Notes: generated by a model not told the origin, from the letters alone. A DNA stretch of 64,000 nucleotides from Ruania zhangjianzhongii (GCF_008000995.1 NZ_CP042828.1:1798001-1862000), one strand, 5' to 3'; shown: positions 44,640-53,198, numbered from the stretch's first letter. Numbers and translations: made by a program.

Positions 44640-45446
44640 ATGGGACGCGACGGCAGCTACACCCACGGGCACCACGCGAGCGTGCTGGCCTCGCACGGGT
44701 GGCGGACGGCGGAGAACTCGGCGGGCTATCTGCTCCCGCACCTGAACGAGGGAGCGGACCTGCTGGATGTGGGCTGCGGGGTGGGAACGATCACCGTCGG
44801 GCTTGCCCAGCGGGTGAACCCGGGCCGTGTGGTCGGGCTGGATCCGGCCGGTGAGGCGTTGATGAAGGCCTCCGAGCTCGCCGACGCCAGCGGCGCGGAG
44901 AACATGCTCTTCGAACAGGGGGATGTGCACTCCCTGCCCTACGCCAAGGGGGCCTTCGACGTGGTGCACGCTCACCAGCTGCTGCAGCATCTGAGTGACC
45001 CGGTGGCTGCTCTGGTGGAGATGGCGCGGGTGACCCGGCACGGCGGGCTGATCGCGGTGCGGGACGCGGACTACGCCGCGATGAGCTGGTATCCCGCCTC
45101 ACCGGGACTGGAGCGGTGGCGTGAGCTCTACCGGTCGGTGATCGCGCGCAGTGGTGGCGAGGCGGACGCCGGACGCCGGCTGCTCGCCTGGGCGCACGAG
45201 GCCGGGTTCGAGGATGTCACCGCGACCGCCGGGGTGTGGTGCTACGCCGACCCCGACGACCGCGCCTGGTGGTCGGATACCTGGGCCACGCGGGTGGAGC
45301 ACTCCGGTCTCGCCGAGCATGCGCTCGAGGAGGAGCTAGCCACCCCCGCCGACCTCGCCGAGCTGGCCGAGGCCTGGCGGGAGTGGGGCGGCCAGGACGA
45401 TGGCTGGTTCGTGGTGGTGCACGGAGAGATCCTGATCCGGGTGTGA
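44640..45446 (+). CDS. SAM-dependent methyltransferase
   Basis: A 268-residue class I methyltransferase: the SAM-binding motif I is DLLDVGCGVGTITVGLAQ, motif II VVGLDPAGEAL, FEQGDVHSLPYAKGAFDVVH and the ARVTRHGGLIAVRDADY block follow. The order resembles UbiE/Methyltransf_11 proteins. The acceptor is unknown. The ATG at 44640 faces the membrane acyltransferase across 68 bases. Its stop is 20 bases from the proposed left end of the IS110 element. Confidence 0.88.
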   Translation: MGRDGSYTHGHHASVLASHGWRTAENSAGYLLPHLNEGADLLDVGCGVGTITVGLAQRVNPGRVVGLDPAGEALMKASELADASGAENMLFEQGDVHSLPYAKGAFDVVHAHQLLQHLSDPVAALVEMARVTRHGGLIAVRDADYAAMSWYPASPGLERWRELYRSVIARSGGEADAGRRLLAWAHEAGFEDVTATAGVWCYADPDDRAWWSDTWATRVEHSGLAEHALEEELATPADLAELAEAWREWGGQDDGWFVVVHGEILIRV

Positions 45447-45473
45447 TCCTGCACTGCTCGCGCATCTGAGTAG

Positions 45474-45685
45474 TGGGGCTCGGCTGTCGCTGAGGCCCTT
45501 CCGGGCGGAAAATCGGGTTGTGGTCGCCTGTTTACGTCGCGGTACTTTGGTGGTTGACGCCGTGTCTGAGTAGGACGCTGGGAGGTCGTTGTGGGCCCTT
45601 CATTGTTGCTTCGAGCACGCGGGTCAGATTCGTTGGTGCCTGATCCTCCCCGGGCGGCCACGCCTATCGGGTTCTCTGGTCAGAG
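45474..45685 (+). ncRNA. Candidate bridge RNA region of the IS110 element
   Basis: IS110 transposases of the IS621 type use an RNA transcribed from the element's non-coding end that carries donor- and target-binding loops. This 5' region has the right size and no credible reading frame. It contains CGCGGTACT at 45538-45546, identical to the proposed right end at 47079-47087, and TCTGAGTAG at 45565-45573, identical to the left end at 45465-45473, 18 bases apart, plus a GGCCC-TTCC-GGGC hairpin at 45494-45505. The first copy fits a left donor guide; the second is sense, not antisense as the IS621 model predicts. Transcription and folding are untested. Confidence 0.35.
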
Positions 45686-46969
45686 GTGGTGGTGGCGGTG
45701 TATGAGGAAGCTGATGATGGTGAGGTAGTTGTCGCGCGGGTGGCCGCGCTGGATGTGGGCAAGGCCGAGGTGGTCGCGTGTGTGCGGATCCCGGGTGAGT
45801 CGGGTCGGCGGGTCCAGGAGATCCAGTCTTATTCCACGATGACGGGCTCGTTGTTGGCGATGTGTGATCACTTCCGGTGCGAGCAGGTGTCTCTGGTGGT
45901 GATGGAGGCCACCGGGGACTACTGGAAGGCCCCGTTCTATTTGCTGGAGCAGGCGGGGTTCACCGTGTGGGTGGTCAACGCTCGCGATGTCAAGCACCTG
46001 CCCGGGCGGGCCAAGACCGACAAGCTGGACGCGGCTTGGTTGTGCAAGGTTGCTGAGCGAAAGATGCTGCGACCGAGTTTCGTTCCACCGGCACCGATTC
46101 GGGTGCTGCGGGATCTGACGCGCTATCGGGTCGATCTGATTACCGCGCGCACGGCGGAGAAGCAGCGGGTGGAGAAGGTCCTCGATACTGCCGGGGTCAA
46201 GGTCTCGGTCGTGGCCTCGGATATCTTCGGGGTCTCCGGGCGAGCGATGCTGCACGCGCTCATCGATGGTCAGCGCGATCCGAAGGCTCTGGCCGAGTTG
46301 GCCAAAGGCAGCCTGCGAGGTTCAGCCAAGCGGGCCGCTCTGGAAGAGGCCTTCACGGCCAGGTTCTTCACCGACCACCATGCCTTCCTGCTGGCCACGA
46401 TGATGTCCCGGGTGGAGCGTCTGGATGCTGATATCGCTGCCGTGGAGGCCAGGATCGAGGCCGAGCTGGTCCCTTTTGCCGATCAGGTCGCATCCCTGGA
46501 TGAGATTCCCGGGATCGGACGCCATGCGGCCGCGGCGATCATCGCTGAGATCGGGGTGGACATGAGCCGCTTCCCCACCGCTGGGCACCTGTGCTCGTGG
46601 GCCCGATACGCCCCGGTCATCTCCCAGTCCGCGGGTAGGTCCCACGGCAAGAACGCCACCGGTAAAGGCGATCGATACCTCGCCCGCGCCCTGGGCGATG
46701 CGGCCGTGAACGCGGCCCGGACCCACACCTTCCTCGGCGAGCGTTACCGCCGCCTGGCACGCCGGCGCGGGAAGTTGCGCGCCAACGTCGCCGTGGGACG
46801 CTCCATGCTCGTGATCATCTGGCACCTCCTGTCCGATCCCCAGGCCCGATTCAACGACCTCGGTCCGGACTACTACGAACAACGCATCCGCCCCGACCGG
46901 CGCCGCGACAACCACGTCCGCGCCCTACAACAACTCGGCTACTACGTCACCCTCGAAGCCGCCGCCTGA
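45686..46969 (+). CDS. IS110-family transposase (DEDD recombinase)
   Basis: A 427-residue transposase/recombinase. The N-terminal RuvC-like DEDD domain shows Asp in RVAALDVGKAEVVACVR, Glu in LVVMEATGDYWKAPFYLLEQ and the pair K-T-D-K-L-D in GRAKTDKLDAAWLCKVAE. The C-terminal Transposase_20 part has DEIPGIGRHAAAAIIAEIG, FPTAGHLCSWARYAP and SAGRSHGKNATGKGDRYL with the catalytic Ser. All parts are present and the gene looks intact, so the element may be active. The start codon is uncertain: GTG-rich codons at 45686 and just after are possible. Confidence 0.93.
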   Translation: MVVAVYEEADDGEVVVARVAALDVGKAEVVACVRIPGESGRRVQEIQSYSTMTGSLLAMCDHFRCEQVSLVVMEATGDYWKAPFYLLEQAGFTVWVVNARDVKHLPGRAKTDKLDAAWLCKVAERKMLRPSFVPPAPIRVLRDLTRYRVDLITARTAEKQRVEKVLDTAGVKVSVVASDIFGVSGRAMLHALIDGQRDPKALAELAKGSLRGSAKRAALEEAFTARFFTDHHAFLLATMMSRVERLDADIAAVEARIEAELVPFADQVASLDEIPGIGRHAAAAIIAEIGVDMSRFPTAGHLCSWARYAPVISQSAGRSHGKNATGKGDRYLARALGDAAVNAARTHTFLGERYRRLARRRGKLRANVAVGRSMLVIIWHLLSDPQARFNDLGPDYYEQRIRPDRRRDNHVRALQQLGYYVTLEAAA

Positions 46970-46992
46970 AACCCACCAACCCACCCCAGCAC

Positions 46993-47010
46993 CCGGGTCA
47001 CGACCCCGGG
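46993..47010 (+). terminator. Hairpin after the transposase gene
   Basis: CCCGGG at 46993-46998 pairs with CCCGGG at 47005-47010 across a six-base loop, 24 bases after the transposase stop. There is no T-run, so termination is plausible but unproven. Confidence 0.4.
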
Positions 47011-47051
47011 CGAACCACCCTGCACACCCAACCTACGCTTTTCGGGTCAGT

Positions 47052-47065
47052 ACCGAAATTTCGGT
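47052..47065. promoter_or_regulatory. 14-bp perfect palindrome near the IS right end
   Basis: ACCGAAATTTCGGT is a perfect palindrome 21 bases inside the proposed right end of the IS110 element and downstream of lacI. It could be a recombinase-binding element or, less likely here, a LacI-type operator. Confidence 0.4.
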
Positions 47066-47086
47066 CCTCAGATGTCCACGCGGTAC

Positions 47087-48172
47087 TCAGACGATCGTCT
47101 GGGCTGCGGGTTCGGTGCTGCCCGGGAGCACGGCGAGCTCGCGCTCGCCCGGCTCACCGGTGGACTGCCGGGCAAGCACCCGCGCATCGGTGACGATCCG
47201 TACGAACGGACGCTCCGCCGTCGCGGGCTTGATCCGGTCGACGAGGAGCCGTACGGCGGTCTGCGCGATCTCGTCCCGGCCCGGCGCTACCGAGCTGATC
47301 GTGGGGGTGGCGAAGCGGACGTCCTCCACGTCGTCGAACCCGATCAGCGCGACCTGGCCGGGCACGTCCAGCCCGCGGGCGTGCAGCGCATACAGGGCGC
47401 CGAGGGCGAGGGCGTCGTTGAGCGCGAAGACCGCATCGACGCTCGTCCCGCGGTCCAGTGTCGCGCCGAGTGCTTGGGCGCCCTCGAGCCGGTGCCACTG
47501 CGCGGCCGGCACCACCAGCTCGGGATCGAGCTCCAGCCCCGCGGCCGCCAGCGCCTCGGCGTGCCCGTCCAGACGCAGCGTGGCGGAGGTGGGGGCGTCA
47601 GTGGCAGCGACGTTCGCGCCGAGAACGGCGATCCGGCGACGGCCGAGGCCGAGCAGGTGCTCGGTCGCAGCGCGGGCGCCGGCCACATTGTTCATCGTCA
47701 CGTGGTCGGCCGGGACACCGAAGATGCGCTCCCCGAGGAGCACCATCGGGAAGTCCACGGTGAACGCCTCCCGGTCCTGCGGTCCGAGCGCCAGGGGAGA
47801 GAACAGCACACCGTCGGTGAGCGTGCGCCGGGCACCGGCCAGCACCGCCAGCTCCCGGTCCCGCCGGCCGGAGGTCTGCTCGATCAGCACGGTCAGCCCG
47901 TGACCGTCCGCAGCGCGGATCACCGCATCGGCGAGCTCGGCGAAGTACGGCAGGGACAGCTCGGGCACCGCGAGCGTGATCAGCCCGGTGCGCCGGGTGC
48001 GCAGCATCCGGGCGGACAGGTTCAGCCGGTAGTCGAGCGCGGTGACCGCCTCCTCCACCCGCGCGCGGGTGGAGGAGCGGATGTGCGGGTAGCCGTTGAT
48101 CACGTTCGAGACGGTTTTGATCGACACGCCGGCGCGGCGGGCGACGTCGGCCATCGTCACTGCGTTCCTCAT
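47087..48172 (-). CDS. LacI-family transcriptional regulator
   Basis: A 361-residue repressor. The helix-turn-helix TMADVARRAGVSIKTVSNVI and hinge (YRLNLSARMLRTRRTGLITL) are canonical; the sugar-binding-protein-like core includes LLGERIFGVPADHVTMNN, AVFALNDALALGALYAL and VALIGFDDVEDVRFATPTIS. The effector is not evident; with the divergent FAH hydrolase gene 59 bases away, a link to catabolism is possible. Its TGA uses the last T of the proposed IS right end, so the insertion sits exactly at the gene's 3' border without altering the protein. Confidence 0.92.
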   Translation of the reverse strand: MRNAVTMADVARRAGVSIKTVSNVINGYPHIRSSTRARVEEAVTALDYRLNLSARMLRTRRTGLITLAVPELSLPYFAELADAVIRAADGHGLTVLIEQTSGRRDRELAVLAGARRTLTDGVLFSPLALGPQDREAFTVDFPMVLLGERIFGVPADHVTMNNVAGARAATEHLLGLGRRRIAVLGANVAATDAPTSATLRLDGHAEALAAAGLELDPELVVPAAQWHRLEGAQALGATLDRGTSVDAVFALNDALALGALYALHARGLDVPGQVALIGFDDVEDVRFATPTISSVAPGRDEIAQTAVRLLVDRIKPATAERPFVRIVTDARVLARQSTGEPGERELAVLPGSTEPAAQTIV

Positions 48173-48231
48173 CGCGTTCCCTCCGCCTGGCTGCGGTGGT
48201 CACCCTAGCGGCAGCCGGTAGCGTGGCGACC

Positions 48232-48996
48232 ATGAAGATCGCACGCTTCACCGCCGGAGACGACCCGCGTTACGCCGTGGTGGATGGTGAGGACCTGGTG
48301 GTGTTGACCGGGGACCCGCTGTACACCCCACCCACCCCGACCGGGAAGCGAGTGCCGTTGGACGCCGTCCGGCTGCTCGCCCCGGTGATCCCACGCTCGA
48401 AGGTGGTCTGCGTGGGCCGCAACTACGCCGAGCACGCCGCCGAGCTGGGCAACGAGGTACCCGAGGAGCCGCTGCTCTTCGTCAAACCGAACACGACTGT
48501 GGTGGGCCCGGACGATCCGATCGTGCTGCCGCGGTACTCCGAGGAGGTGCACCATGAGGCCGAGCTGGCCGTGGTGATCTCCCGGATGTGCAAGGACCTG
48601 TCGGTGGAGCGGGCGCACGAGGTGGTCCTCGGCTACACCGCCGCCAACGACGTCACCGCACGCGATGTCCAGCGCAGCGACACCACCTGGACCCGGGGGA
48701 AGATGTTCGACACCTCCTGCCCGCTCGGGCCGTACCTGGTGACCGACCTGGACCCGACTGACCTGCGGATCACCGCCCGGGTGGATGGTGAGCTGCGCCA
48801 GGACGGCTCCACCTCGCAGCTGGTGCGTTCGGTGGCCGAGCTGATCGCCTATGCCTCCACGATCTTCACCCTGCTCCCCGGTGACGTGCTGCTCACCGGC
48901 ACTCCCGCGGGTGTCGGGCCGATCGAGCACGGCCAGCGGGTCGAGGTGGAGGTCGAGGGCATCGGGGTGCTCGGGAACCCGGTGCTGCGGCGCTGA
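48232..48996 (+). CDS. Fumarylacetoacetate hydrolase family protein
   Basis: A 254-residue metal-dependent hydrolase/isomerase/decarboxylase of the FAH fold. VVCVGRNYAEHAAELG, the metal-binding glutamates in EVHHEAELAVVIS and the Asp in TAANDVTARDVQRSDTTW are present, as is LLTGTPAGVGP. Members act on 2-hydroxyhepta-2,4-diene-dioate, oxaloacetate or acylpyruvates; the precise reaction is unknown. In many actinobacteria this gene precedes gltX, as here (55 bases). Confidence 0.92.
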   Translation: MKIARFTAGDDPRYAVVDGEDLVVLTGDPLYTPPTPTGKRVPLDAVRLLAPVIPRSKVVCVGRNYAEHAAELGNEVPEEPLLFVKPNTTVVGPDDPIVLPRYSEEVHHEAELAVVISRMCKDLSVERAHEVVLGYTAANDVTARDVQRSDTTWTRGKMFDTSCPLGPYLVTDLDPTDLRITARVDGELRQDGSTSQLVRSVAELIAYASTIFTLLPGDVLLTGTPAGVGPIEHGQRVEVEVEGIGVLGNPVLRR

Positions 48997-49051
48997 CCGG
49001 CGGAAGCGGGGGCGCCAGCCACCGGCGCCCGGTCGCTAGGCTGGCTCCATC

Positions 49052-50551
49052 ATGACCGATACTTCCTCGCCCTCCGGCGTCCGCGTCCGCTTCTGTCCCT
49101 CACCTACCGGCACCCCGCATGTGGGGCTGATCCGTACGGCGCTGTTCAACTGGGCGCAGGCCCGGCACACCGGTGGCACCTTCGTGTTCCGGATCGAGGA
49201 CACCGACGCCGCCCGGGACAGCGAGGAGAGCTACACCCAGCTGCTCGACGCGCTCAGTTGGCTCGGCCTGGACTGGGACGAGGGCGTGGAGGTCGGCGGG
49301 CCGCACGCCCCCTACCGGCAGTCGCAGCGGATGGACCTCTACGCCGACGTCGCCGCGCAGCTGCTGGCAGCCGGGCACGCCTATGAGTCCTTCTCCACCC
49401 CGGAGGAGGTGGGGGACCGGCACCGCGCCGCCGGGCGGGACCCCAAGCTCGGCTACGACGGCTTCGACCGGGACCTCACCGAGGAGCAGAAGGCCGCCTT
49501 CCGCGCCGAGGGCCGGTTGCCGGTGCTCCGGCTACGGATGCCGGCCGAGGACCTCACCTTCACCGACCTGGTGCGCGGCGAGGTCACCTTCAAGGCCGGT
49601 GCGGTGCCCGACTTCGTGATCGTGCGCGGTAACGGGCAGCCGCTGTACACCCTGGTGAACCCGGTCGACGATGCGCTGATGCAGATCACCCACGTGCTTC
49701 GCGGGGAGGACCTGCTCTCCTCCACCCCCCGCCAGATCGCCCTGTACCACGCACTGCTGGACATCGGTGTGGCCAGCCTGGTGCCCGTGTTCGGGCATCT
49801 GCCGACGGTGACCGGCGAGGGGAACAAGAAGCTGTCCAAGCGCTCACCGGAGTCGAACCTGTTCCTGCACCGGGAGCGCGGCTTCATCCCCGAGGGGCTG
49901 CTGAACTACCTGGCGCTGCTCGGCTGGTCCATCTCCCCGGACAACGACATCTTCACCCGGGAGGAGATGGTGGCGGCCTTCGACGTGGCCGATGTGAACC
50001 CGAACCCGGCGCGGTTCGACGTGAAGAAGGCCGAGGCGATCAATGCCGCCCACCTGCGGCTGCTCGCCCCGGAGGACTTCCGCTCCCGCCTGGTGCCCTA
50101 CCTGCACGCCGCCGGAGTGCTGCCGGTAGCCGCCTACGACGAGCTGGACCCGGCCCAGCAAGAGCTGCTCACCGCCGCGGCACCCTTGGTACAGGAGCGG
50201 ATGAGTCTGCTCGGGGAAGCGCCCGGGATGCTCGGTTTCCTGTTCACCGGCGACGGCGAAGTCACCATCGCCGAGGATGCCCGCGGGGCACTGCGCGAGG
50301 AGGCCGCCGAGGTGCTGGACCGCTCGATTGCGGTGCTGGCAGACCTGGCGGACTTCTCCGCCGACGCCCAGCAGGGCGCGCTGCGTGCGGTGCTGGTGGA
50401 CGAGCTGGGGATCAAGCCGCGGTTCGCCTTCGCGCCGCTGCGGGTGGCGATCACCGGACGGCGGGTCTCGCCACCGCTGTTCGAGTCGATGGAGATCCTC
50501 GGCCGGGACTCCGCGCTGACCCGGTTGCGGGCGCTGCGGGCCACGCTGTGA
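49052..50551 (+). CDS. gltX: Glutamyl-tRNA synthetase
   Basis: It charges tRNA-Glu, and in bacteria lacking GlnRS also tRNA-Gln. The 499-residue class I synthetase has the HIGH-like motif [19 protein letters not shown] and the KMSKS-like motif [12 protein letters not shown], the zinc-less bacterial core [16 protein letters not shown], and the C-terminal anticodon-binding helices. The charged tRNA also supplies HemA, encoded at the left edge. Its stop overlaps the HAD gene (GTGA). Confidence 0.97.
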   Translation: MTDTSSPSGVRVRFCPSPTGTPHVGLIRTALFNWAQARHTGGTFVFRIEDTDAARDSEESYTQLLDALSWLGLDWDEGVEVGGPHAPYRQSQRMDLYADVAAQLLAAGHAYESFSTPEEVGDRHRAAGRDPKLGYDGFDRDLTEEQKAAFRAEGRLPVLRLRMPAEDLTFTDLVRGEVTFKAGAVPDFVIVRGNGQPLYTLVNPVDDALMQITHVLRGEDLLSSTPRQIALYHALLDIGVASLVPVFGHLPTVTGEGNKKLSKRSPESNLFLHRERGFIPEGLLNYLALLGWSISPDNDIFTREEMVAAFDVADVNPNPARFDVKKAEAINAAHLRLLAPEDFRSRLVPYLHAAGVLPVAAYDELDPAQQELLTAAAPLVQERMSLLGEAPGMLGFLFTGDGEVTIAEDARGALREEAAEVLDRSIAVLADLADFSADAQQGALRAVLVDELGIKPRFAFAPLRVAITGRRVSPPLFESMEILGRDSALTRLRALRATL

Positions 50552-51432
50552 CGGCCAGCGATCCGCGCCCGGCAGTGACGCCCGCCGATCTGCGCCCGGC
50601 AGCGGCGCCCGCCGATCTGCGCCCGGCAGCGGCGCCCGTCGATCCGCGCCCGGCAGCGGCGCCCGCCGATCCGCACCCGGTCCGCGCGGTGCTCTTCGAT
50701 CTGGACGACACGCTGCTGGACACCGCAGCCGCGTTCGCCGCTGCGGTGGCCGCCGTGGCGGCGCAGTTCCTGCCGCACCTTGAGCCGGCCCGATACCCGG
50801 AGGTCCTCGCCACCTGGCGTGCGGACACCGGTGGGCACTACCAGGCGCACGTGGATGGCCTGGTGGACTACCGCACCCAGCGCTTCGCCCGCGCCCAGCA
50901 GATCCAGGACGAGTTCGGCGGCACCGCTCTGGACAACGCCGGATATGAACGCTGGGCGCAGGTGTGGGACGCGACGTTCAGCACCTCCTGGGTGGCGTTC
51001 GACGACGCCGCAGCGATCCTGGCCGAACTGCGTTCCGCCGGTCTGGCGGTGGGCTGCGTGACGAACGCCAGCACCGCGCAGCAGAGCGCGAAGCTGGCGG
51101 CCGTCGGGCTCATCGACGCTGTGCCGTTGCTGGTCACCCTGGACACCTTCGGCGTCGGCAAACCCGACCCGCGCGTCTTCCACGAGGGAGCCCGGCTGCT
51201 CGGCGTGGACCCCGGCCAGGTGCTCTACGTCGGTGACGAACCGCTGATCGACGCGCGCGGCGCCACCGCCGCCGGGCTGCGCGGAGTGTGGCTGGACCGA
51301 CCCGGCCGGCGCCGCGGAACCCCGGGGGAGGACCCCGATGCCCTGGCCGCGGACGGGATCGGAGTGATCCAGGGTCTTGCGGACGTGCTCGACCTCGTTC
51401 CAGGTGCCGCGAATGCTCCCTCCCGCAGCTGA
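50548..51432 (+). CDS. HAD-superfamily hydrolase with repetitive N-terminus
   Basis: A phosphatase-like protein of up to 294 residues. The HAD motif I is [14 protein letters not shown], motif [10 protein letters not shown], motif III the Lys in [18 protein letters not shown] and motif [15 protein letters not shown]. Before motif I stand about 45 residues made of four 9-residue D-x-R-P-A-A-A-P-A repeats. If GTG 50548 (overlapping the gltX stop) is used, the repeats are translated; a GTG near 50680 would remove them. Substrate unknown. Confidence 0.85.
   Translation: MTASDPRPAVTPADLRPAAAPADLRPAAAPVDPRPAAAPADPHPVRAVLFDLDDTLLDTAAAFAAAVAAVAAQFLPHLEPARYPEVLATWRADTGGHYQAHVDGLVDYRTQRFARAQQIQDEFGGTALDNAGYERWAQVWDATFSTSWVAFDDAAAILAELRSAGLAVGCVTNASTAQQSAKLAAVGLIDAVPLLVTLDTFGVGKPDPRVFHEGARLLGVDPGQVLYVGDEPLIDARGATAAGLRGVWLDRPGRRRGTPGEDPDALAADGIGVIQGLADVLDLVPGAANAPSRS
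50560..50667. repeat. Four 27-bp in-frame tandem repeats
   Basis: Four units of gat(c/t)(c/t)gcgcccggcag followed by (c/t)g(g/a)cgcccg(c/t)c, each 27 bases (50560-50586, 50587-50613, 50614-50640, 50641-50667), followed by a degenerate partial copy. Unit length is nine codons, so copy-number change keeps the HAD reading frame. Confidence 0.93.
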
Positions 51433-51464
51433 CCGCCCTGGAGGTGCTCGTCGCCGCTCCTGCA

Positions 51465-51527
51465 CCGGGAGGTGTCACTCGTTGTCGCTGAACCGCTCGC
51501 ATTCCGATGAGCAACGGCACCTCCCGG
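51465..51527. terminator. Long inverted repeat after the HAD gene
   Basis: CCGGGAGGTG at 51465-51474 and its exact complement CACCTCCCGG at 51518-51527 enclose 43 bases. It lies in the 119-bp gap between the HAD gene and the convergent acylphosphatase gene, so a two-way terminator or processed hairpin is plausible. No T-run is present. Confidence 0.4.
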
Positions 51528-51551
51528 GCGAGGGGCCGCCGGGGTGGCGGA

Positions 51552-51860
51552 TCAGCGGTCGATCTCGAACGTGGTGTAGCCCTGCGGTTGCTCGTCCGTG
51601 ACCTCGCGTTCGGTCACCACTGCGTGCCGAGGCCCGTTGGCGAGCCAGTCGACGAGCTCGGCGACCGCTTCGGCCGGCCCCTCCGCCCAGGCGTCCACCC
51701 GACCGTCGGAGCGGTTGCGAACCCAGCCGGTCACTCCCGCGGCTCGGGCCTGGCGCACGGTCGCGGCCCGGAAGCCCACCCCCTGGACGTCACCGGTGAC
51801 CACCACCCGGCGCGCCGTCACCCGCGCCTGCTGCCGCTTGTTGTGCCTGAACCACGCCAT
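51552..51860 (-). CDS. acyP: Acylphosphatase
   Basis: It hydrolyses acyl phosphates. The 102-residue protein contains the signature VTGDVQGVGFRAATVRQARA, with the catalytic Arg, and GVTGWVRNRSDGRVDAWAEG, with the catalytic Asn. The ATG at 51860 gives a normal length; the frame is open far upstream but only as the shadow of the permease gene. A short basic N-terminal extension (WFRHNKRQQARV) is unusual but unremarkable. Confidence 0.93.
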   Translation of the reverse strand: MAWFRHNKRQQARVTARRVVVTGDVQGVGFRAATVRQARAAGVTGWVRNRSDGRVDAWAEGPAEAVAELVDWLANGPRHAVVTEREVTDEQPQGYTTFEIDR

Positions 51861-51905
51861 CTGCCCATCATGCCCTTCGGCCGGGATGGGTGAGGACCAT
51901 CTGCG

Positions 51906-52634
51906 GTGGCAGGTCCGGTGCCGATGAGCGTCACTGTCTTCCTGCTGCTCGGCCTGACCGTGCTGGTCGCCGCCTTTCTGCAGGGTTCGGCCGGGATGGG
52001 GTTCGCTATGCTGGCCGCGCCGATCGTGAGCCTGGTGGATCCCACCCTCATCCCGGTGATGCTGCTGGTGCTGATGATCCCGCTGAACGCGTACGTCGGA
52101 TGGCGCGAACGCGCAGACCTGGACTGGCGCGGGGTCGGCTGGATCAGCCTCGGGAGGTTCGCCGGCACCTTCATCGGCGTGTGGATCCTGGTGCTGGTCA
52201 GCGTGTCCCAGCTCTCTCTGCTGATCGGGATCTCGACAGTGCTCGCCGCGGTGGTCGCTCTGCTCGCGCCGTCGTTCGTGCCGAACCGACCCGGCCTGGC
52301 CGTGGTCGGGCTGATCACCGGGATCACGGAGACCTCGACCGGTGTCGGCGGTCCACCGCTCGCGCTCGCCTATCAGCACACCTCTGGCCCCACGCTGCGC
52401 TCCACCGTGGCGGTCTGCTTCCTGGTCGGTGAGGTCATCTCGCTGGCCGTACTCGGCCTCGGCGGTCACATCGACGGCGGCACTCTGGTTGCTACCGCCG
52501 GTTTCCTGCCATTCCTGGTCCTGGGGTCCTTCCTGAGCAGATTCACCCACCACCGGCTGGACGGTCCGCTGCTGCGCTATCTCGTCCTCTCCTTCGCGGT
52601 GGTCTCCGGGGTCGTCGTCATCATCCAGGCCTGA
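51906..52634 (+). CDS. TauE/SafE-family permease
   Basis: A membrane protein of about 242 residues and eight helices of the TauE/SafE (DUF81) family, which exports sulfite, sulfoacetate or related anions. FLQGSAGMGFAMLAAPIVSL is the first conserved repeat and TGITETSTGVGGPPLALAYQ the second. GTG 51906 is preferred because GAGGA lies 9 bases upstream; ATG 51924 is the alternative. The actual substrate is unknown. Confidence 0.88.
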   Translation: MAGPVPMSVTVFLLLGLTVLVAAFLQGSAGMGFAMLAAPIVSLVDPTLIPVMLLVLMIPLNAYVGWRERADLDWRGVGWISLGRFAGTFIGVWILVLVSVSQLSLLIGISTVLAAVVALLAPSFVPNRPGLAVVGLITGITETSTGVGGPPLALAYQHTSGPTLRSTVAVCFLVGEVISLAVLGLGGHIDGGTLVATAGFLPFLVLGSFLSRFTHHRLDGPLLRYLVLSFAVVSGVVVIIQA

Positions 52635-52703
52635 GTCAGCGTTGCGGATGGTGGTGGCAGCGCCCGTCGTCCCGGCGGGCCCTGATTGATGCCGCCTCGA
52701 CAA

Positions 52704-52720
52704 ACATAGGAAGCCTATGT
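52704..52720. promoter_or_regulatory. Operator-like dyad before the MarR gene
   Basis: ACATAGG-aag-CCTATGT, perfect seven-base arms, overlaps a likely -10 element (TAATAT at 52720-52725) eight bases before the marR GTG. The compact layout suggests a leaderless, autoregulated transcript. Confidence 0.65.
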
Positions 52721-52733
52721 AATATTACGGGAC

Positions 52734-53198
52734 GTGAGCGCACCTGATCCGGCCGCCGATCCCGTCGACCTGGCCCCGCTGGATGCCGACACGCTCGGCC
52801 CGGACCTGCTCGCCGTCCTCGCCCGGCTGAACCGCTGGGCGACCTCGCATGCGAGGCTCGACGTCTCCGCCGCGCAGGCACGGCTCCTGGCGCAGATCGA
52901 GCGGACCGGACCGGTCCGGACCTCGGACCTGGCTCGGCTGGACCGGTCCAGCCAACCCACGATCACTGCCCAGCTGCAGCGCGCTGAACAGGAGGGCTGG
53001 GCACTGCGCACGGCCGATCCGCAGGATGGCCGGGCCAGCCTGGTCGAGCTGACCGACGCCGGCCGTGCGGTGCTCCGCGAGGTCCGGCGCGCCCGCGCTG
53101 CCGCTCTCACTCCTCGGCTGGACGAGCTCAGTCAGGCAGAACGAGACACGCTCACTCGGGCGATCGCCGTCATCGACCGCCTGATCGCCTCGCCCTAA
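52734..53198 (+). CDS. MarR-family transcriptional regulator
   Basis: A 154-residue winged-helix repressor: helix-turn-helix in GPVRTSDLARLDRSSQPTIT followed by wing ALRTADPQDGRASLVELTDAG with the family D-x-R motif. The start is GTG 52734. A dyad operator sits in its promoter, and an MFS efflux gene follows 78 bases downstream on the same strand, so the pair probably forms a drug- or phenolic-responsive efflux unit. The ligand is unknown. Confidence 0.9.
   Translation: MSAPDPAADPVDLAPLDADTLGPDLLAVLARLNRWATSHARLDVSAAQARLLAQIERTGPVRTSDLARLDRSSQPTITAQLQRAEQEGWALRTADPQDGRASLVELTDAGRAVLREVRRARAAALTPRLDELSQAERDTLTRAIAVIDRLIASP

Larger units (their letters stand above)
45466..47087 (+). mobile_element. 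IS110-family insertion sequence
   Basis: About 1.62 kb containing one IS110-type transposase gene, a 5' non-coding region of about 220 bases and a 3' region of about 118 bases. No long terminal inverted repeats or clear target duplication are seen, as usual for this family. The proposed ends use a CT core: left gcgcat-CT-gagtagtgg at 45466-45467, right cgcggta-CT-cagacg at 47086-47087. Removing the element joins gcgcat-CT-cagacg, leaving the methyltransferase and lacI stop codons intact. A palindromic alternative right end at 47067 (CTCAGATG against CATCTGAG at 45463) exists. Ends are inferred. Confidence 0.8.
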
